A DNA stretch of 64,000 nucleotides from contig CALEUG010000004.1 of NCBI GenBank assembly GCA_937920515.1, positions 62,001-126,000 of the forward strand. Direction: 5' to 3'. Position 1 is the first letter of the stretch, and each line of letters starts with the position of its first letter. The position numbers and the translations under genes were made by a program. Of the stretch, positions 10,337 to 20,463 are shown one piece after another. The notes under the pieces are model-generated. The model ran no database searches and was not told the DNA's origin. It saw nothing but the letters and a program-made list of their open reading frames with translations. The DNA comes from an uncultured bacterium. Its GTDB lineage: Bacteria > Acidobacteriota > Aminicenantia > Aminicenantales > Saccharicenantaceae.

Positions 10337-10753
10337 TTGAAAAGCAAAATCAAGGCCCTTTTTCCAGGAAACAAAGCCCATCCGGCACAAGCTGGTTTTA
10401 TCCGGCGGGGCCTGGCTTTCGGAGTGGACGCCCTGATAATAGCCACCCTGACTTCTGTTGTCTACGCGGGGTATTCCCGGCTGATGGCCAGAATCAGTCC
10501 TGAGCCTTCCCCGGCAACCACCACAATCGAGGTCCTGCGAGGGGGAGAAAGCCCCCGCCTGCCTGAGCAAAAGGCTCAGCAGGCCGAACCGGATAAAAAG
10601 CAGGAATATCTTGATCTCCTGAAAGACCGCCTGCCTGATGAAGAATTGCAGAAGGCCACGGCCATGAGCACAACGGAAATAGAGAAAAATTATAATACGT
10701 CGGCGGTGGAAATATTTCTCTTGACAAAGCCCGGGGGGAAGGCTAATTTTTAA
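10337..10753 (+). CDS. Short protein with RDD-like N-terminal segment (possibly truncated)
   Basis: AGFIRRGLAFGVDALIIATLTSVVYAGY resembles RDD TM1; no further TM helices; TTG start. Confidence 0.4.
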   Translation: MKSKIKALFPGNKAHPAQAGFIRRGLAFGVDALIIATLTSVVYAGYSRLMARISPEPSPATTTIEVLRGGESPRLPEQKAQQAEPDKKQEYLDLLKDRLPDEELQKATAMSTTEIEKNYNTSAVEIFLLTKPGGKANF

Positions 10754-10863
10754 TCAGTGGCTTCAATCAGAGCCGACATCCGGAACCGGGATTCTTTAAA
10801 CATCAGTGGGTTTTTATACATCCCTGTCTTTTTCTATTTTCGATATACTTAAAAGGAGGGCAT

Positions 10864-12015
10864 ATGAAATTTACCAGCTCTTCTCAGGCCGAGGCCCTGG
10901 CCCGGGTTAAAACCCATCCCTACCAGGCCACCAGTTTTTACCTCGACACCGATAAAAGCCAGCAGTCCCTCAAAGCCATCAATGCCGCCTACAAGGGGCT
11001 TCTTAACCAGGCCAGGCTGAAACTGGAAACCAAAGACCTGTCCCGGGAATTAAGAAAATCGCTGCTGGACGACCTGGACAGAATCGCTCAGTTCTGCACC
11101 AACCGGCTGAATGCCTGGAAATCGCCCGGGCTGGCTGTTTTTTGCTGCTCAGCCAGTAACTTCTGGCAGGAGCTGGAACTGCCCCACGGGCCAAGAAACA
11201 GGCTTGTCCAGGACTTTGATTTTTACACCAGGCCCCTCTATTCCATCCTGGAAAAATTCAAGAAATTGTGCGCCTTTCTGGTAAACCGCCGGGAAGCCTG
11301 CTGGTATGAAATTCACATGGGTGATATCAGGCTGCTGGACAGCCTTAACAGCGATGTTCCCAAGAAGGTCAAGAAAGGCGGGTTTGAAGGGTATGAATCC
11401 AAAAGGATAGAACGTCATATCGAGGCCCTGCTTCTGGAGCACTTCAAGAAAGCCGCTCAAAAGACTTTTGAAATTCTGAAACAGAATCATTTTGACTGGC
11501 TGTTCCTCGGCTGCGACGACCAGTTCTATCCCCAGCTCGAACCCCTGTTCCATTCCTACGTGAAAGACAAACTCAAGGGCCGGATTAAAGCCAGGCCCGG
11601 AACGGAGACCTCACGGGTGCTGCAGGAATGCCTGGATCTGGAAGACCGGCTTAAGAGAGAGGAGGAAGCCAGCCTGGTCAAGACTTTCGTGGGCGAGCTG
11701 GAAAGAGGTGGAAGGGCGGTAGCCGGGCTGGCCGATACTCTCAGGAAGCTTAATTCACACGAAGTCAGGCATCTGCTCATAACCCATAACTTTTCCAAGC
11801 CGGGCCGGGTCTGCCCCGGTTGCCATGGGCTGTTCCTCAACGAAGAGGTCTGCCCCGTCTGCAAGGTGAAGACCGAACCAGCAGTGGACGTGGTCGACGA
11901 AGCCATAGAATTTGCCCTCAACAAGAATATTCACCTGACCCAGGTCAGTTCGCCCACCAGGCTCGAGCATTACGGCAATATTGGAGCTTTCCTCAAGTTC
12001 AAACCGCAGAAGTAG
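10864..12015 (+). CDS. Bacterial archaeo-eukaryotic release factor (aRF1/eRF1)-like protein (baeRF type)
   Basis: C-terminal GRAVAGLADTLRKLNSHEVRHLLITHNF...CPGCHGLFLNEEVCPVC...VDEAIEFALNKNIHLTQVSSPTRLEHYGNIGAFLKF matches aRF1 domain 3 layout with Zn ribbon; RBS aaaggaggg. Confidence 0.7.
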   Translation: MKFTSSSQAEALARVKTHPYQATSFYLDTDKSQQSLKAINAAYKGLLNQARLKLETKDLSRELRKSLLDDLDRIAQFCTNRLNAWKSPGLAVFCCSASNFWQELELPHGPRNRLVQDFDFYTRPLYSILEKFKKLCAFLVNRREACWYEIHMGDIRLLDSLNSDVPKKVKKGGFEGYESKRIERHIEALLLEHFKKAAQKTFEILKQNHFDWLFLGCDDQFYPQLEPLFHSYVKDKLKGRIKARPGTETSRVLQECLDLEDRLKREEEASLVKTFVGELERGGRAVAGLADTLRKLNSHEVRHLLITHNFSKPGRVCPGCHGLFLNEEVCPVCKVKTEPAVDVVDEAIEFALNKNIHLTQVSSPTRLEHYGNIGAFLKFKPQK

Positions 12016-12083
12016 AAAGTGCTTCGCCGGTAAAGGGAGCCAGGCTCAGTTATCATTTCCGAAGAAAGGTTAATCTTATCGAG

Positions 12084-14309
12084 CTATTTGGTCTTCGGGC
12101 CCTTCCGCATCGAAAAGCTAAATTTCTCTGCCCAGAGCCAGCTGTTAATTTTCCTTGTAGCCACAATCATCTGCCCGCTTTTCCGTCCCGTTTTTAAGCT
12201 GACCACCAGAAAGGTCCCGGGCTCCGGGTCGTTGTTTAAAGCCCCGACACCCCAGGTTTTGATATCATTCCAGTTCAGGCTCTGGGCCACATGAGCATGA
12301 CCCCAGAATATGGCTATGACATTGTAGGGCTGTATGGCCTGGAAAAAAGCAGCTCGTTCCTTCTGGGTCCACCAGGCCTCGCTCCAGGAATCAAAGCCAT
12401 AGTGCTGGAAAATGACCACCGGCCGGCCGCTGCTGCCGACGTTTCTTCTCAAATCTTCAACCAGGAATTCCAGGCTGTGCTTGGGATAGCGGGCATCTCC
12501 GCTGACCCGTCGTCGCCAGATGTTCAGATATTCTTCTCCCCCGCTTCCCGGGTAAAGGTTGAGGTGGACAAAATGAACCGTGCCCCAATCCCAGGAATAA
12601 TGCTGGCCGTCGGACGAGATGCTTTTCAGGCCAGGCCGTAGGCGATTGCGGCTCCTGAGGTTGGTCCGGACCAGCCCGCCGGAAGAACCGTCATGCTCGC
12701 CGAAGCCCTCGTAGACAGGATAGGCCAGGAGCTGGTCACCCTTCAGCCCAAAATCTGCCACGTACTCCTGCCAGAATTTCTCAACTTCTGGCGAATCGCC
12801 GTCATCGACGATATCGCCGAGAACCACCACCCCGCGCGGGGTGCTCACTTTTACTTTAAGCCCTGGTTCTTCCGGGAAGCTTTCGCCGGCCACGGCGTTC
12901 ATGGCCATAACCATTTCCCTGTTAATTTTGCTGGCATTCACAGAACCCCCGTAGTGGAGGTCCGCCGCCACCAGGAAAGTTATCCGGTCGTCATCGGGCG
13001 GGTCCTGTACCCTGAAACTCCAGACCTCGCCCGGTGAAGCCGGAAGAGAGCCGTTTCTGGTGTCAACCCGCCAGTAGTAATCCTGGCCGTACTTCAGGTT
13101 CTTTTCCGGAACAAAAAAGAAACTGAGCCCGGGCTTTAAGTCTCTGACCAGAGGCTTAGCCTTGGCCAGTTTTTTCAGGTCCTGGCTGAAATAAACATCC
13201 TGGGAACTGGCCCAGGGTCCTGGAGTCCAGCTTAAGCGATTGAGCTCCCGGCTGACACTGCCGTGCCGGTGGTGGGGAACAGGATCCCTGGCCCTTCCGC
13301 TATCCACGGTAAATTGCCTGACCGCCCCGGTCTGCAGCACCTGTCCCTTGCTGTCCAGCTGGTCAACCCGCCAGAAATAGGCCTGCCCCGGCTTCAGGTC
13401 TGAAACATCATAGCTGTTGATCGAAGCGGGGAGGGTCCCTTTCAGGGCTTTTTTGCCGGCCTTTTCCACCTCGTCTCTCTGGCCCGAGAAATAGACGGCG
13501 TAAGAAGTGGCTTTTTCGTCGCCTCTCTGCCATTTCAAGGATAAGGACAGAGCAGAAACGATTTCCCCTTCCTCCGGATAAATCGGAATGGCTTCCTTTC
13601 TCCCGGCCAGGTTCCAGACTTGAAGCTGAGTACAGGCTGAGTCCAGCAACTCGAGAGAAGCCAGGTAGCCGTTAAAGGGATCCAGCGGGAGCGGCCAGCG
13701 CTCGGCAGTTTCTCCCCCGAGATAAAAATATTTATCCGGCTTAATGGCCAGCCTGGCCGTGGTTTCGGCTTTCAACCAGCCATCCACGTAAACCCGCATG
13801 GCATTGCCATCATAAACAAACGCCAGAAGATGCCAGACCCCGGGCTCCGGGTAACCATTCTGATAGCCCAGCTTGACCCGGTCCGAATGATAAAAAGCGG
13901 CCTCCAGTCCTTTGCCAATTCCAAAAATGGCGCCGGCCGCCGGCTGCTGGGACCAGGTCAGAATTGTCCTTTTCCGGGCCAGTTCAGGAATGTAAACTCT
14001 GACCAGGAGGGTGAACGGCTGGCGACCGTTCAGGCTGGCCGGCGGGGAAAAAGTAGAGCGCAAAAGAACATCCACCGCGGTCAGATTGACCGCCTTCTGG
14101 TTTTTGATCAGTTCTACCGTGGGCCGGGAACGAAAAACCGGCACGAAGCTTCCACCCAGCGTTCCCAGGTTCCTCCAGCTCGACAGGCGTCCTTCCGGCA
14201 GAATTGAAGCGTCGAGATAGATCAATTTCCGGGGTGCGGCCAGAAGCCCCGGACCATTAGAAATAATTATTGCCAGAAAAGCGAGCGCGAATGAAACTGA
14301 CCTTTTCAC
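12084..14309 (-). CDS. Secreted metallophosphoesterase with LamG-like and fibronectin-type modules
   Basis: LVAADLHYGG, VVLGDIVDDGD, GEHDG, FWGHAHVAQ metallophosphoesterase motifs; LamG-like N-terminus; AYFWRVDQLD/DYYWRVDTRNG repeats. Confidence 0.8.
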   Translation of the reverse strand: MKRSVSFALAFLAIIISNGPGLLAAPRKLIYLDASILPEGRLSSWRNLGTLGGSFVPVFRSRPTVELIKNQKAVNLTAVDVLLRSTFSPPASLNGRQPFTLLVRVYIPELARKRTILTWSQQPAAGAIFGIGKGLEAAFYHSDRVKLGYQNGYPEPGVWHLLAFVYDGNAMRVYVDGWLKAETTARLAIKPDKYFYLGGETAERWPLPLDPFNGYLASLELLDSACTQLQVWNLAGRKEAIPIYPEEGEIVSALSLSLKWQRGDEKATSYAVYFSGQRDEVEKAGKKALKGTLPASINSYDVSDLKPGQAYFWRVDQLDSKGQVLQTGAVRQFTVDSGRARDPVPHHRHGSVSRELNRLSWTPGPWASSQDVYFSQDLKKLAKAKPLVRDLKPGLSFFFVPEKNLKYGQDYYWRVDTRNGSLPASPGEVWSFRVQDPPDDDRITFLVAADLHYGGSVNASKINREMVMAMNAVAGESFPEEPGLKVKVSTPRGVVVLGDIVDDGDSPEVEKFWQEYVADFGLKGDQLLAYPVYEGFGEHDGSSGGLVRTNLRSRNRLRPGLKSISSDGQHYSWDWGTVHFVHLNLYPGSGGEEYLNIWRRRVSGDARYPKHSLEFLVEDLRRNVGSSGRPVVIFQHYGFDSWSEAWWTQKERAAFFQAIQPYNVIAIFWGHAHVAQSLNWNDIKTWGVGALNNDPEPGTFLVVSLKTGRKSGQMIVATRKINSWLWAEKFSFSMRKGPKTK

Positions 14310-14773
14310 CCCTGCCTCCTTACAGGAGTTTCAAACTTTTTATCAGAATATAAAATTTCGGGGCTCCGGGCAACCAGGATTTTCTCTGCGCGCAGAACTC
14401 TCTATTCAGACTAAGGATAAAGCCAGGAAAAAGAGTCGGCTGCTATCGCGGCTCAGGTGCGGGACAGAAGCAACCTGACGTCTTTACCAGACCGATATCT
14501 GAAAACCGGGGCCGTTTCTTTTCCGAATTGACACTATTGCCTTTGCTATTTTTTCAGGAGGCGCTGAGAAACTTCAAAAGCACAATTTTAAGTTTTTCTG
14601 ACTTCTTTCACCAGCTAAAGGCCGGGATATAGATTCCCGGGTGGCGGCCCTGATGGACCGACGGCCGGAGTCAGCCAGGCTCTGAACTTACTGAATTGGA
14701 GAGAACGGGAAACTCTTAAATTACCAGATCTTTCCTTAAAACCTGAGGCAGGCAGATTTTAGTCAGGCTCAAT

Positions 14774-14799
14774 AAAAAAGGGCAGCCCGAAAGCTGCCC
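14774..14799 (-). terminator. Rho-independent terminator of efflux operon
   Basis: Minus strand GGGCAGC-tttcgg-GCTGCCC-TTTTTT. Confidence 0.85.
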
Positions 14800-14827
14800 G
14801 TTCTCTTTGAATCTAACTATTTGCAGG

Positions 14828-17800
14828 TTATTTGCAGGGCGTTTCTTCAGCCTGAGGCGCGTAGTCCTTAAAGGAAACCCGGTTGAAAATACTGTAAACG
14901 ATCGGAATGATGAACAGGGTAAGCAGGGTGGTGGCAATCAGGCCCCCGACCACGGCCACGGCCATGGGCGAACGGAATTCGGCTCCTGAACCTCCGGCCA
15001 CGGCCATCGGCAGCATGCCCAGGATGGTGGTCAGGGCCGTCAGCAAGACCGGTCTCAACCTGGTGACCGCCCCTCTGATAATTGCCTCTCTTTTATCCAG
15101 TCCTCTCCTGATGAGCTGGTTGATGTAATCGATCATGACGATGCCGTTATTGACAGCTATTCCGGCCAGGATTATTACCCCTATCAGGGCCGGCAGGCTG
15201 ACCGGTTTTCCCGAAATCAGCAGGCCAAAAATGACCCCGATGATGGATAGGGGAATGGTGAACATTATGATAAACGGATGAAGAAAGTTCTCAAACTGGG
15301 AAGCCATGACCATATAAACCAGGAGAACGGCCAGAGCCAGTGCCGCCGCCAGGACCTTGAAGGCATCTATCATCTGTTCATAAGCACCGCCATACTCCAG
15401 GAAATAGCCCGGTGGCAATTGCTTTTCAATATCACCCAGGCGACTCCTGATATCCCGCATGACGCTTCCCAGGTCCCGACCGGCAATGTTGGCCGTAACC
15501 GAAATCTTGCGCATCTGGTTTTCCCTGGTTATCTGGATCGGCCCCTCCCCGCGTTTCCAATCGGCTATCTGCTCCAGGTAGACCATTCTGCCAGCCGGAG
15601 ACATCAATGGAGTCTTCCTGATTTCTTCCAGGCTGTCGCGGTACTGCCTGGCCAGTATCACCCTGATGTTGACCTCGTCCGAACCGTCTCGGTAGCGACT
15701 GACCACCGTGCCCTGGGTAGCTGTCTGAATGGTGCTGGAAACCTGGGCCACGGCCAGCCCCAGCCTGGCCGCTCTTTCCCGGTCAAGGGCGAACTGGTAT
15801 TCCGGTTTGCCCTGGGCCAGGCTGTGGGTCAGGTCGCGCAGGCCTTCCACGTCACCGATTCTCTTAACGATGGTATCTCCAATCTCCCTGAGCATCTCCA
15901 GGTCTTTTCCAAAAAGTTTTATCTCTACCGGGGCGGCCGCTCCACCCATCATGGCCGCTTCCATGTTGATCTGTTCAAACTTAAAATTTTCCAGCCGGGG
16001 CAGCATCTTTCTAACCCTTTCCAGGATCTCCATATCGGTATATTTTCTTTCCGACCGGTTGACCAGCCTCACCATCAGCATTCCCTCGTGGGTTCCGGTA
16101 AGGCCCATGCCGCCGGCCATGTCAGCCGGGTCTTCTTCCGCCCGGGAGCCAGCCTGGGCCGAAACCAGGGTGACCTCGGGTTGCTGGCTGAAAATTTTTT
16201 CCACCTGGACCAGAATCCTGTTGGTTTCCTCCAGAGAAGTTCCCACCGGCAGTTTAATCCTGACCATCAGGAAATTTCGGTCGGACTGAGGCATGAACTC
16301 GGCCCCTATAAAGGCAACTATCACCAGTGAGACAACAAACAGGGCGGCAGTGACTGTCAGAATTGTTTTTCTCTTTCTCAAGGCCCCGGTTAACAGCCCG
16401 CGGTAAAAAGTTCTGGCCGCAGCGAAGTGAGGCTCTTTGACCAGGCATTCCTGTTCAGTTGCAGTGCTTTTTTTCCTGGCCCGGGCCTTGAACAGCAGCG
16501 AGGAAAACAGCGGGACCAGGGTCAGGGCCACAAACAGCGAAGACAACAGTGAGAAGACAATGGTCAGGGCCAGGGGCTGGGTCAGCTTGCCGGTAATGCC
16601 GCCGGCAAAAACCACGGGCAGAAAAACAATGATGGTGGTCAGGGTGGAAGCGGTAATGGCCATGCCCACCTCGGAGGCTCCGATGACCGCGGCCTCTTCC
16701 ACGTGCTTGCCCTCTTCTATGTGCCTGAAGGTATTTTCTATGACCACGATGGCATTATCCACCAGCATGCCCACGCCCAGGGCCAACCCGCCCAGGGTCA
16801 TCAGGTTAAGGGTGTAACCGGCAGCATAAAGAGCCACAAAAGTGGTGATAACAGACAGGGGTATGGCTATGGCAATGATCAATGTCGGCCGCCAGTTTCT
16901 CAGGAAAAAGAAAATCAGGGCAATGGCCAGGAAGGCCCCGACCATGGCGTTGTTCGAGGTCCGGCTGGCCACCATGTTGATCATCTCGGCCTGGTCCATG
17001 GCTATGTGGAACACGACATTCCCGGGAAGGGTAGTCTGGATCTTGCTTATTTCTTTTTTTGCGGCATTACCCACTATGGCCGTGTTGGCGCCGGACCGCT
17101 TGTTCACTACCAGATAAACCCCCTTTTGCTCCTGCACCCGGGCCACGCTTCTGGTTTCCTTGAAGGTATCCTTGACCTCGGCAATATCCCTGACATAAAT
17201 CGGCTCGCCACGCTGGGAAAGGCCTACCACCACGTTCCTGACATCCTCCACGCTCCGGAATTCTCCCAGGGTTCGGACAATCAGGTCTTCATGTCGCTCC
17301 ACCACGTCCCCGGCCGGGGCATTGATATTTTCGGCAGCCAGGGCCGCCAGCACCCGTTCCAGGGACAGGTTGTAAGAAATCAGGGCATTTTTATCCACCT
17401 CAACCCTGATTTCCCTTTCGTCGGTGGAAAAGACCGCGGCCGAGGCCACGCCGTCCAGCCTTTCCAGCCTGGGCTTAACCTCGTCTTCTAATAGCTTTTT
17501 CAGGTCATAGGTGGAATAGCCGGAACTGGCGGTTATGCCGTAAAAGACCACGGGAAACTGCGACAGGTTGAATTTGACCACCAGGGGGTTAGAGGCATTG
17601 GTCGGGAGAAAATTGCGGTAAAGCCCGATCTGGTCCCTGATATCCTGGGCCGCAAAATCCAGGTTGGTTCCCCACTCAAACTCCACCATCAGAACCGAAA
17701 CACCCTCGGAACTCTGGGAGGTCACCTTCTTGACACCGCTCACCGAACTGACCACCTGCTCCAGGGGCTCGGTGATGGTTTTTTCGATATCCTCGGAGGA

Positions 17801-17962
17801 AGCCCCCCGGTAGGTGGTTATGACCGAAACGGTCGGGTATTCCAGGTCAGGAAATAAATCCAGACCCAGGCGGGAAAAGGCAATCAACCCGACGACCACC
17901 AGAATCATGGCGATCATCGAGGCCGTAACTTTTCGTCTGACCGAAAATTCAGGCAGTTTCAT
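14828..17962 (-). CDS. RND (HAE1/AcrB-type) efflux transporter permease
   Basis: MKLPEFSVRRKVTASMIAMILVVVGLIAFSRLGLDLFPDLEYPTVSVIT; GGLALGVGMLVDNAIVVIEN. Confidence 0.95.
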   Translation of the reverse strand: MKLPEFSVRRKVTASMIAMILVVVGLIAFSRLGLDLFPDLEYPTVSVITTYRGASSEDIEKTITEPLEQVVSSVSGVKKVTSQSSEGVSVLMVEFEWGTNLDFAAQDIRDQIGLYRNFLPTNASNPLVVKFNLSQFPVVFYGITASSGYSTYDLKKLLEDEVKPRLERLDGVASAAVFSTDEREIRVEVDKNALISYNLSLERVLAALAAENINAPAGDVVERHEDLIVRTLGEFRSVEDVRNVVVGLSQRGEPIYVRDIAEVKDTFKETRSVARVQEQKGVYLVVNKRSGANTAIVGNAAKKEISKIQTTLPGNVVFHIAMDQAEMINMVASRTSNNAMVGAFLAIALIFFFLRNWRPTLIIAIAIPLSVITTFVALYAAGYTLNLMTLGGLALGVGMLVDNAIVVIENTFRHIEEGKHVEEAAVIGASEVGMAITASTLTTIIVFLPVVFAGGITGKLTQPLALTIVFSLLSSLFVALTLVPLFSSLLFKARARKKSTATEQECLVKEPHFAAARTFYRGLLTGALRKRKTILTVTAALFVVSLVIVAFIGAEFMPQSDRNFLMVRIKLPVGTSLEETNRILVQVEKIFSQQPEVTLVSAQAGSRAEEDPADMAGGMGLTGTHEGMLMVRLVNRSERKYTDMEILERVRKMLPRLENFKFEQINMEAAMMGGAAAPVEIKLFGKDLEMLREIGDTIVKRIGDVEGLRDLTHSLAQGKPEYQFALDRERAARLGLAVAQVSSTIQTATQGTVVSRYRDGSDEVNIRVILARQYRDSLEEIRKTPLMSPAGRMVYLEQIADWKRGEGPIQITRENQMRKISVTANIAGRDLGSVMRDIRSRLGDIEKQLPPGYFLEYGGAYEQMIDAFKVLAAALALAVLLVYMVMASQFENFLHPFIIMFTIPLSIIGVIFGLLISGKPVSLPALIGVIILAGIAVNNGIVMIDYINQLIRRGLDKREAIIRGAVTRLRPVLLTALTTILGMLPMAVAGGSGAEFRSPMAVAVVGGLIATTLLTLFIIPIVYSIFNRVSFKDYAPQAEETPCK

Positions 17963-19068
17963 CTTACCACCTCGCCTTCTACCTCAACCGGGCTGCCGTC
18001 CATCAGCCCGAAGTTTCCCTCAACAATTACCAGGTCGCCCTCGTTCAGACCGGAAGTAATCTCAATCAAGTCCGTATTCTTCAGGCCGGTGGTAACGTTC
18101 TTTCTGACCGCCTTATTGCCTTCAACCACCAGCACATAAGAATTCTCCAGGATAGCTTTCTGGGGCACGGCCAGGGAATTCTCCCTGGTGCTGACTTCGA
18201 GAATTACTCGCCCGAAAGTCCCGGGCTTGAGGGCCAGGTCCGGGTTGTTGATTACCGCTTCCACCCGGAATTTTTTGGTCTGGGGATCAGCGCTGGTATT
18301 AACCACCGTCACCTGTCCTTCAAACTGCTGCCCGGGCAGGACGGAACTTTCCAGATAGACCTTCTGTCCTCTGGACATCCTTAAAGCATCAGCCGGGGAA
18401 ACATCAAAGCGAACCCTGATCCTGGAATAATCGACCAGGGTTAGCACAGCAGAGGTAGCGGAAAATCCACCCATCATCGGGTTGATGACGTCTCCTTCTT
18501 CCAGGTTTTTGGCGGCTATCACTCCGTCAAACGGCGCCCGCATGATGGAGACGTCCAGGGCGTGCCTGGCCAGGTTGAGGGTGGCTTCGGCCTGATCTTT
18601 CTGGGCTCTGGCTGCCTCAAAGGCCAGCCGGATTTTCTCATACTGCTGGTCAGAAACGGCTTTTTCCTGGTAAAGCCTCTCCATTCTTTCCAGGTTCCGG
18701 CTGGCGTCTTCAAAATTGGCCCTGGCCATGGCCAGGGCGGCTTCAGCCTGTTCCAGTTGCAGCCTTATCGACCGGGTGTCGAGCTCGGCCAGCAGCTGCC
18801 CCTTTTTAACCCGTTCGCCTTCGCTGACGTATATCCTGGCCACCTTCCCGGAAATGTCGGGGGTGATGGCCTGTCTTTTCCAGGGTTCAAGAGTAGCCGT
18901 ATAAGTTAATTTTTCCGATATTCTCTGCTTTTTTACCTTATAAACTTTTACTGGCGCTGGTTTCAGGCTGTCATCGGCCGCTTTTTTCTCCACCGGCTTC
19001 TGACAGGAAACCAGAAAAAGGAAAATTACTCCGTAAACCGCATACCTGACTTTTCCTCTTAAAAACAT
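17959..19068 (-). CDS. RND efflux periplasmic adaptor (HlyD/MFP family)
   Basis: Lipobox VSC; AITPDISGKVARIYVSEGERVKKGQLLAELD; MRAPFDGVIAAKNLEEGD. Confidence 0.93.
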   Translation of the reverse strand: MFLRGKVRYAVYGVIFLFLVSCQKPVEKKAADDSLKPAPVKVYKVKKQRISEKLTYTATLEPWKRQAITPDISGKVARIYVSEGERVKKGQLLAELDTRSIRLQLEQAEAALAMARANFEDASRNLERMERLYQEKAVSDQQYEKIRLAFEAARAQKDQAEATLNLARHALDVSIMRAPFDGVIAAKNLEEGDVINPMMGGFSATSAVLTLVDYSRIRVRFDVSPADALRMSRGQKVYLESSVLPGQQFEGQVTVVNTSADPQTKKFRVEAVINNPDLALKPGTFGRVILEVSTRENSLAVPQKAILENSYVLVVEGNKAVRKNVTTGLKNTDLIEITSGLNEGDLVIVEGNFGLMDGSPVEVEGEVVR

Positions 19069-19101
19069 TTTTTCCTCCTATTCGACTGCCAGTGATTTAT
19101 T

Positions 19102-20463
19102 TCACCTGTCGGATTTGTATCCGGAAATCGACTCACCGGTAGCTTTCTCCAGCTGGGCCAGAGCCATCAGGCATTCGTACTGGGCCTGGGCGTAATTGGT
19201 CCTGGCCTGACTCAGGGCTACCTGGGCCGTGGTCACATCCAGGGTGGTGGCCAGACCTTCGGCAAAGTTAAGCTCGGCCAGGCGCACGGCTTCAGCCGCC
19301 TGTTCCACGTTTTTCTGCTGTGACAGCAGGGATTCCCGGGCCTGCTGATAATTCAAGATAGCCTGCTCCACTTCCAGCCTGATGGCATCGGTCAGCCCTT
19401 TCAGCGAATAATCGAGCTGTCGGGCCAGAGCCCTGGCCTGGGCGGCCTGGGCCTGAGCGGCAAAGCCATTGAAAATGGGAATGTTCAGGGCCAGGCTTAT
19501 GGTGTAATAATTCTCCCAGTTGTTTTTCTTAAAATTGAGATAGTTGGACCAGTAATTGATCTGGCCGCCTATGGCCACGGTCGGCAGGTCGGCTGCCCGG
19601 GCCAGCTTGACCATCTCCCCGGCCATCCGCCGCTGATAGCCGAGCTGCTGAATTTCAGGCCGGTTGAGCAGGGCCTTCCGAATGGATTCTTCCGGATTTA
19701 TCTGAACTTCCTGAAAGGTGAGCTCTCCTTTTATTTCGACGGGCTGGTCGAGTTCCAGGCCTAACAGGTTCTTCAGAGCCAGCTCCGACATCTGCAATCC
19801 ATTCCTGGCCCTGATCAGCTGCGGCTGAAGGTTGGCCAGCTGGACTTCAGCCCGGAGCAGGTCAAACCTGGTAGCCATGCCCACTTCGGCCAGGTTCCGG
19901 ACGTTCTTCAGGTGCTTCTCGGCCAGGCTGACCGATTCCTCGGCCACCTCCAGGAACCTGCGGGCCAGAAGGTACCCGTAGAAAGCCTGCTTGACATTCA
20001 GGATGGTTTCCTGCCGGGACTGTTTGATGGTTTCCCGGGTTGCCTGATAATTATAATTGGCCTGGCGGTAGGCCGAGGTCAGGCGCCCGCCGGTAAAGAG
20101 GGGAAAGGAAAAATTCAGACTCATCTGGTAGGTTCGGGTGAAATCAAACTTAACTCTCTGGGGCTGCCCACCGGGAACCATCGGTGGAATCTCCACCGTG
20201 AAGACTTTCTTATCCAGGATATCGCTGCCCTGGGCGTTGAGGGTCGGCATGAACCCGGCGACTGCCCGATTAACCTGGGCCCTGGCCTCGCTCTCTTTCT
20301 CCAGGCTGGCCAGGTAGAAGGGATTCTGTTCCAGGGCCAGCCGGAGGCAATCATCAAGAGTCAGTTCCAGTTTATTACCGGCCGCTTCCTGGGCCGGCAG
20401 GTTGAGCCAGCCCGCAGCCAGAAAAACAATCAGCGCCAAAAACCAGAATTTTGGGGCTTTCAT
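19102..20463 (-). CDS. TolC family outer membrane efflux protein
   Basis: LTLDDCLRLALEQNPFYLASLEKE; LAEGLATTLDVTTAQVALSQARTNYAQAQYE. Confidence 0.92.
   Translation of the reverse strand: MKAPKFWFLALIVFLAAGWLNLPAQEAAGNKLELTLDDCLRLALEQNPFYLASLEKESEARAQVNRAVAGFMPTLNAQGSDILDKKVFTVEIPPMVPGGQPQRVKFDFTRTYQMSLNFSFPLFTGGRLTSAYRQANYNYQATRETIKQSRQETILNVKQAFYGYLLARRFLEVAEESVSLAEKHLKNVRNLAEVGMATRFDLLRAEVQLANLQPQLIRARNGLQMSELALKNLLGLELDQPVEIKGELTFQEVQINPEESIRKALLNRPEIQQLGYQRRMAGEMVKLARAADLPTVAIGGQINYWSNYLNFKKNNWENYYTISLALNIPIFNGFAAQAQAAQARALARQLDYSLKGLTDAIRLEVEQAILNYQQARESLLSQQKNVEQAAEAVRLAELNFAEGLATTLDVTTAQVALSQARTNYAQAQYECLMALAQLEKATGESISGYKSDR

Noticed and set aside
15278-16330. 350-aa plus-strand ORF
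   Set aside because: Entirely antisense to a clear RND permease; GC-rich shadow ORF with no recognisable domain
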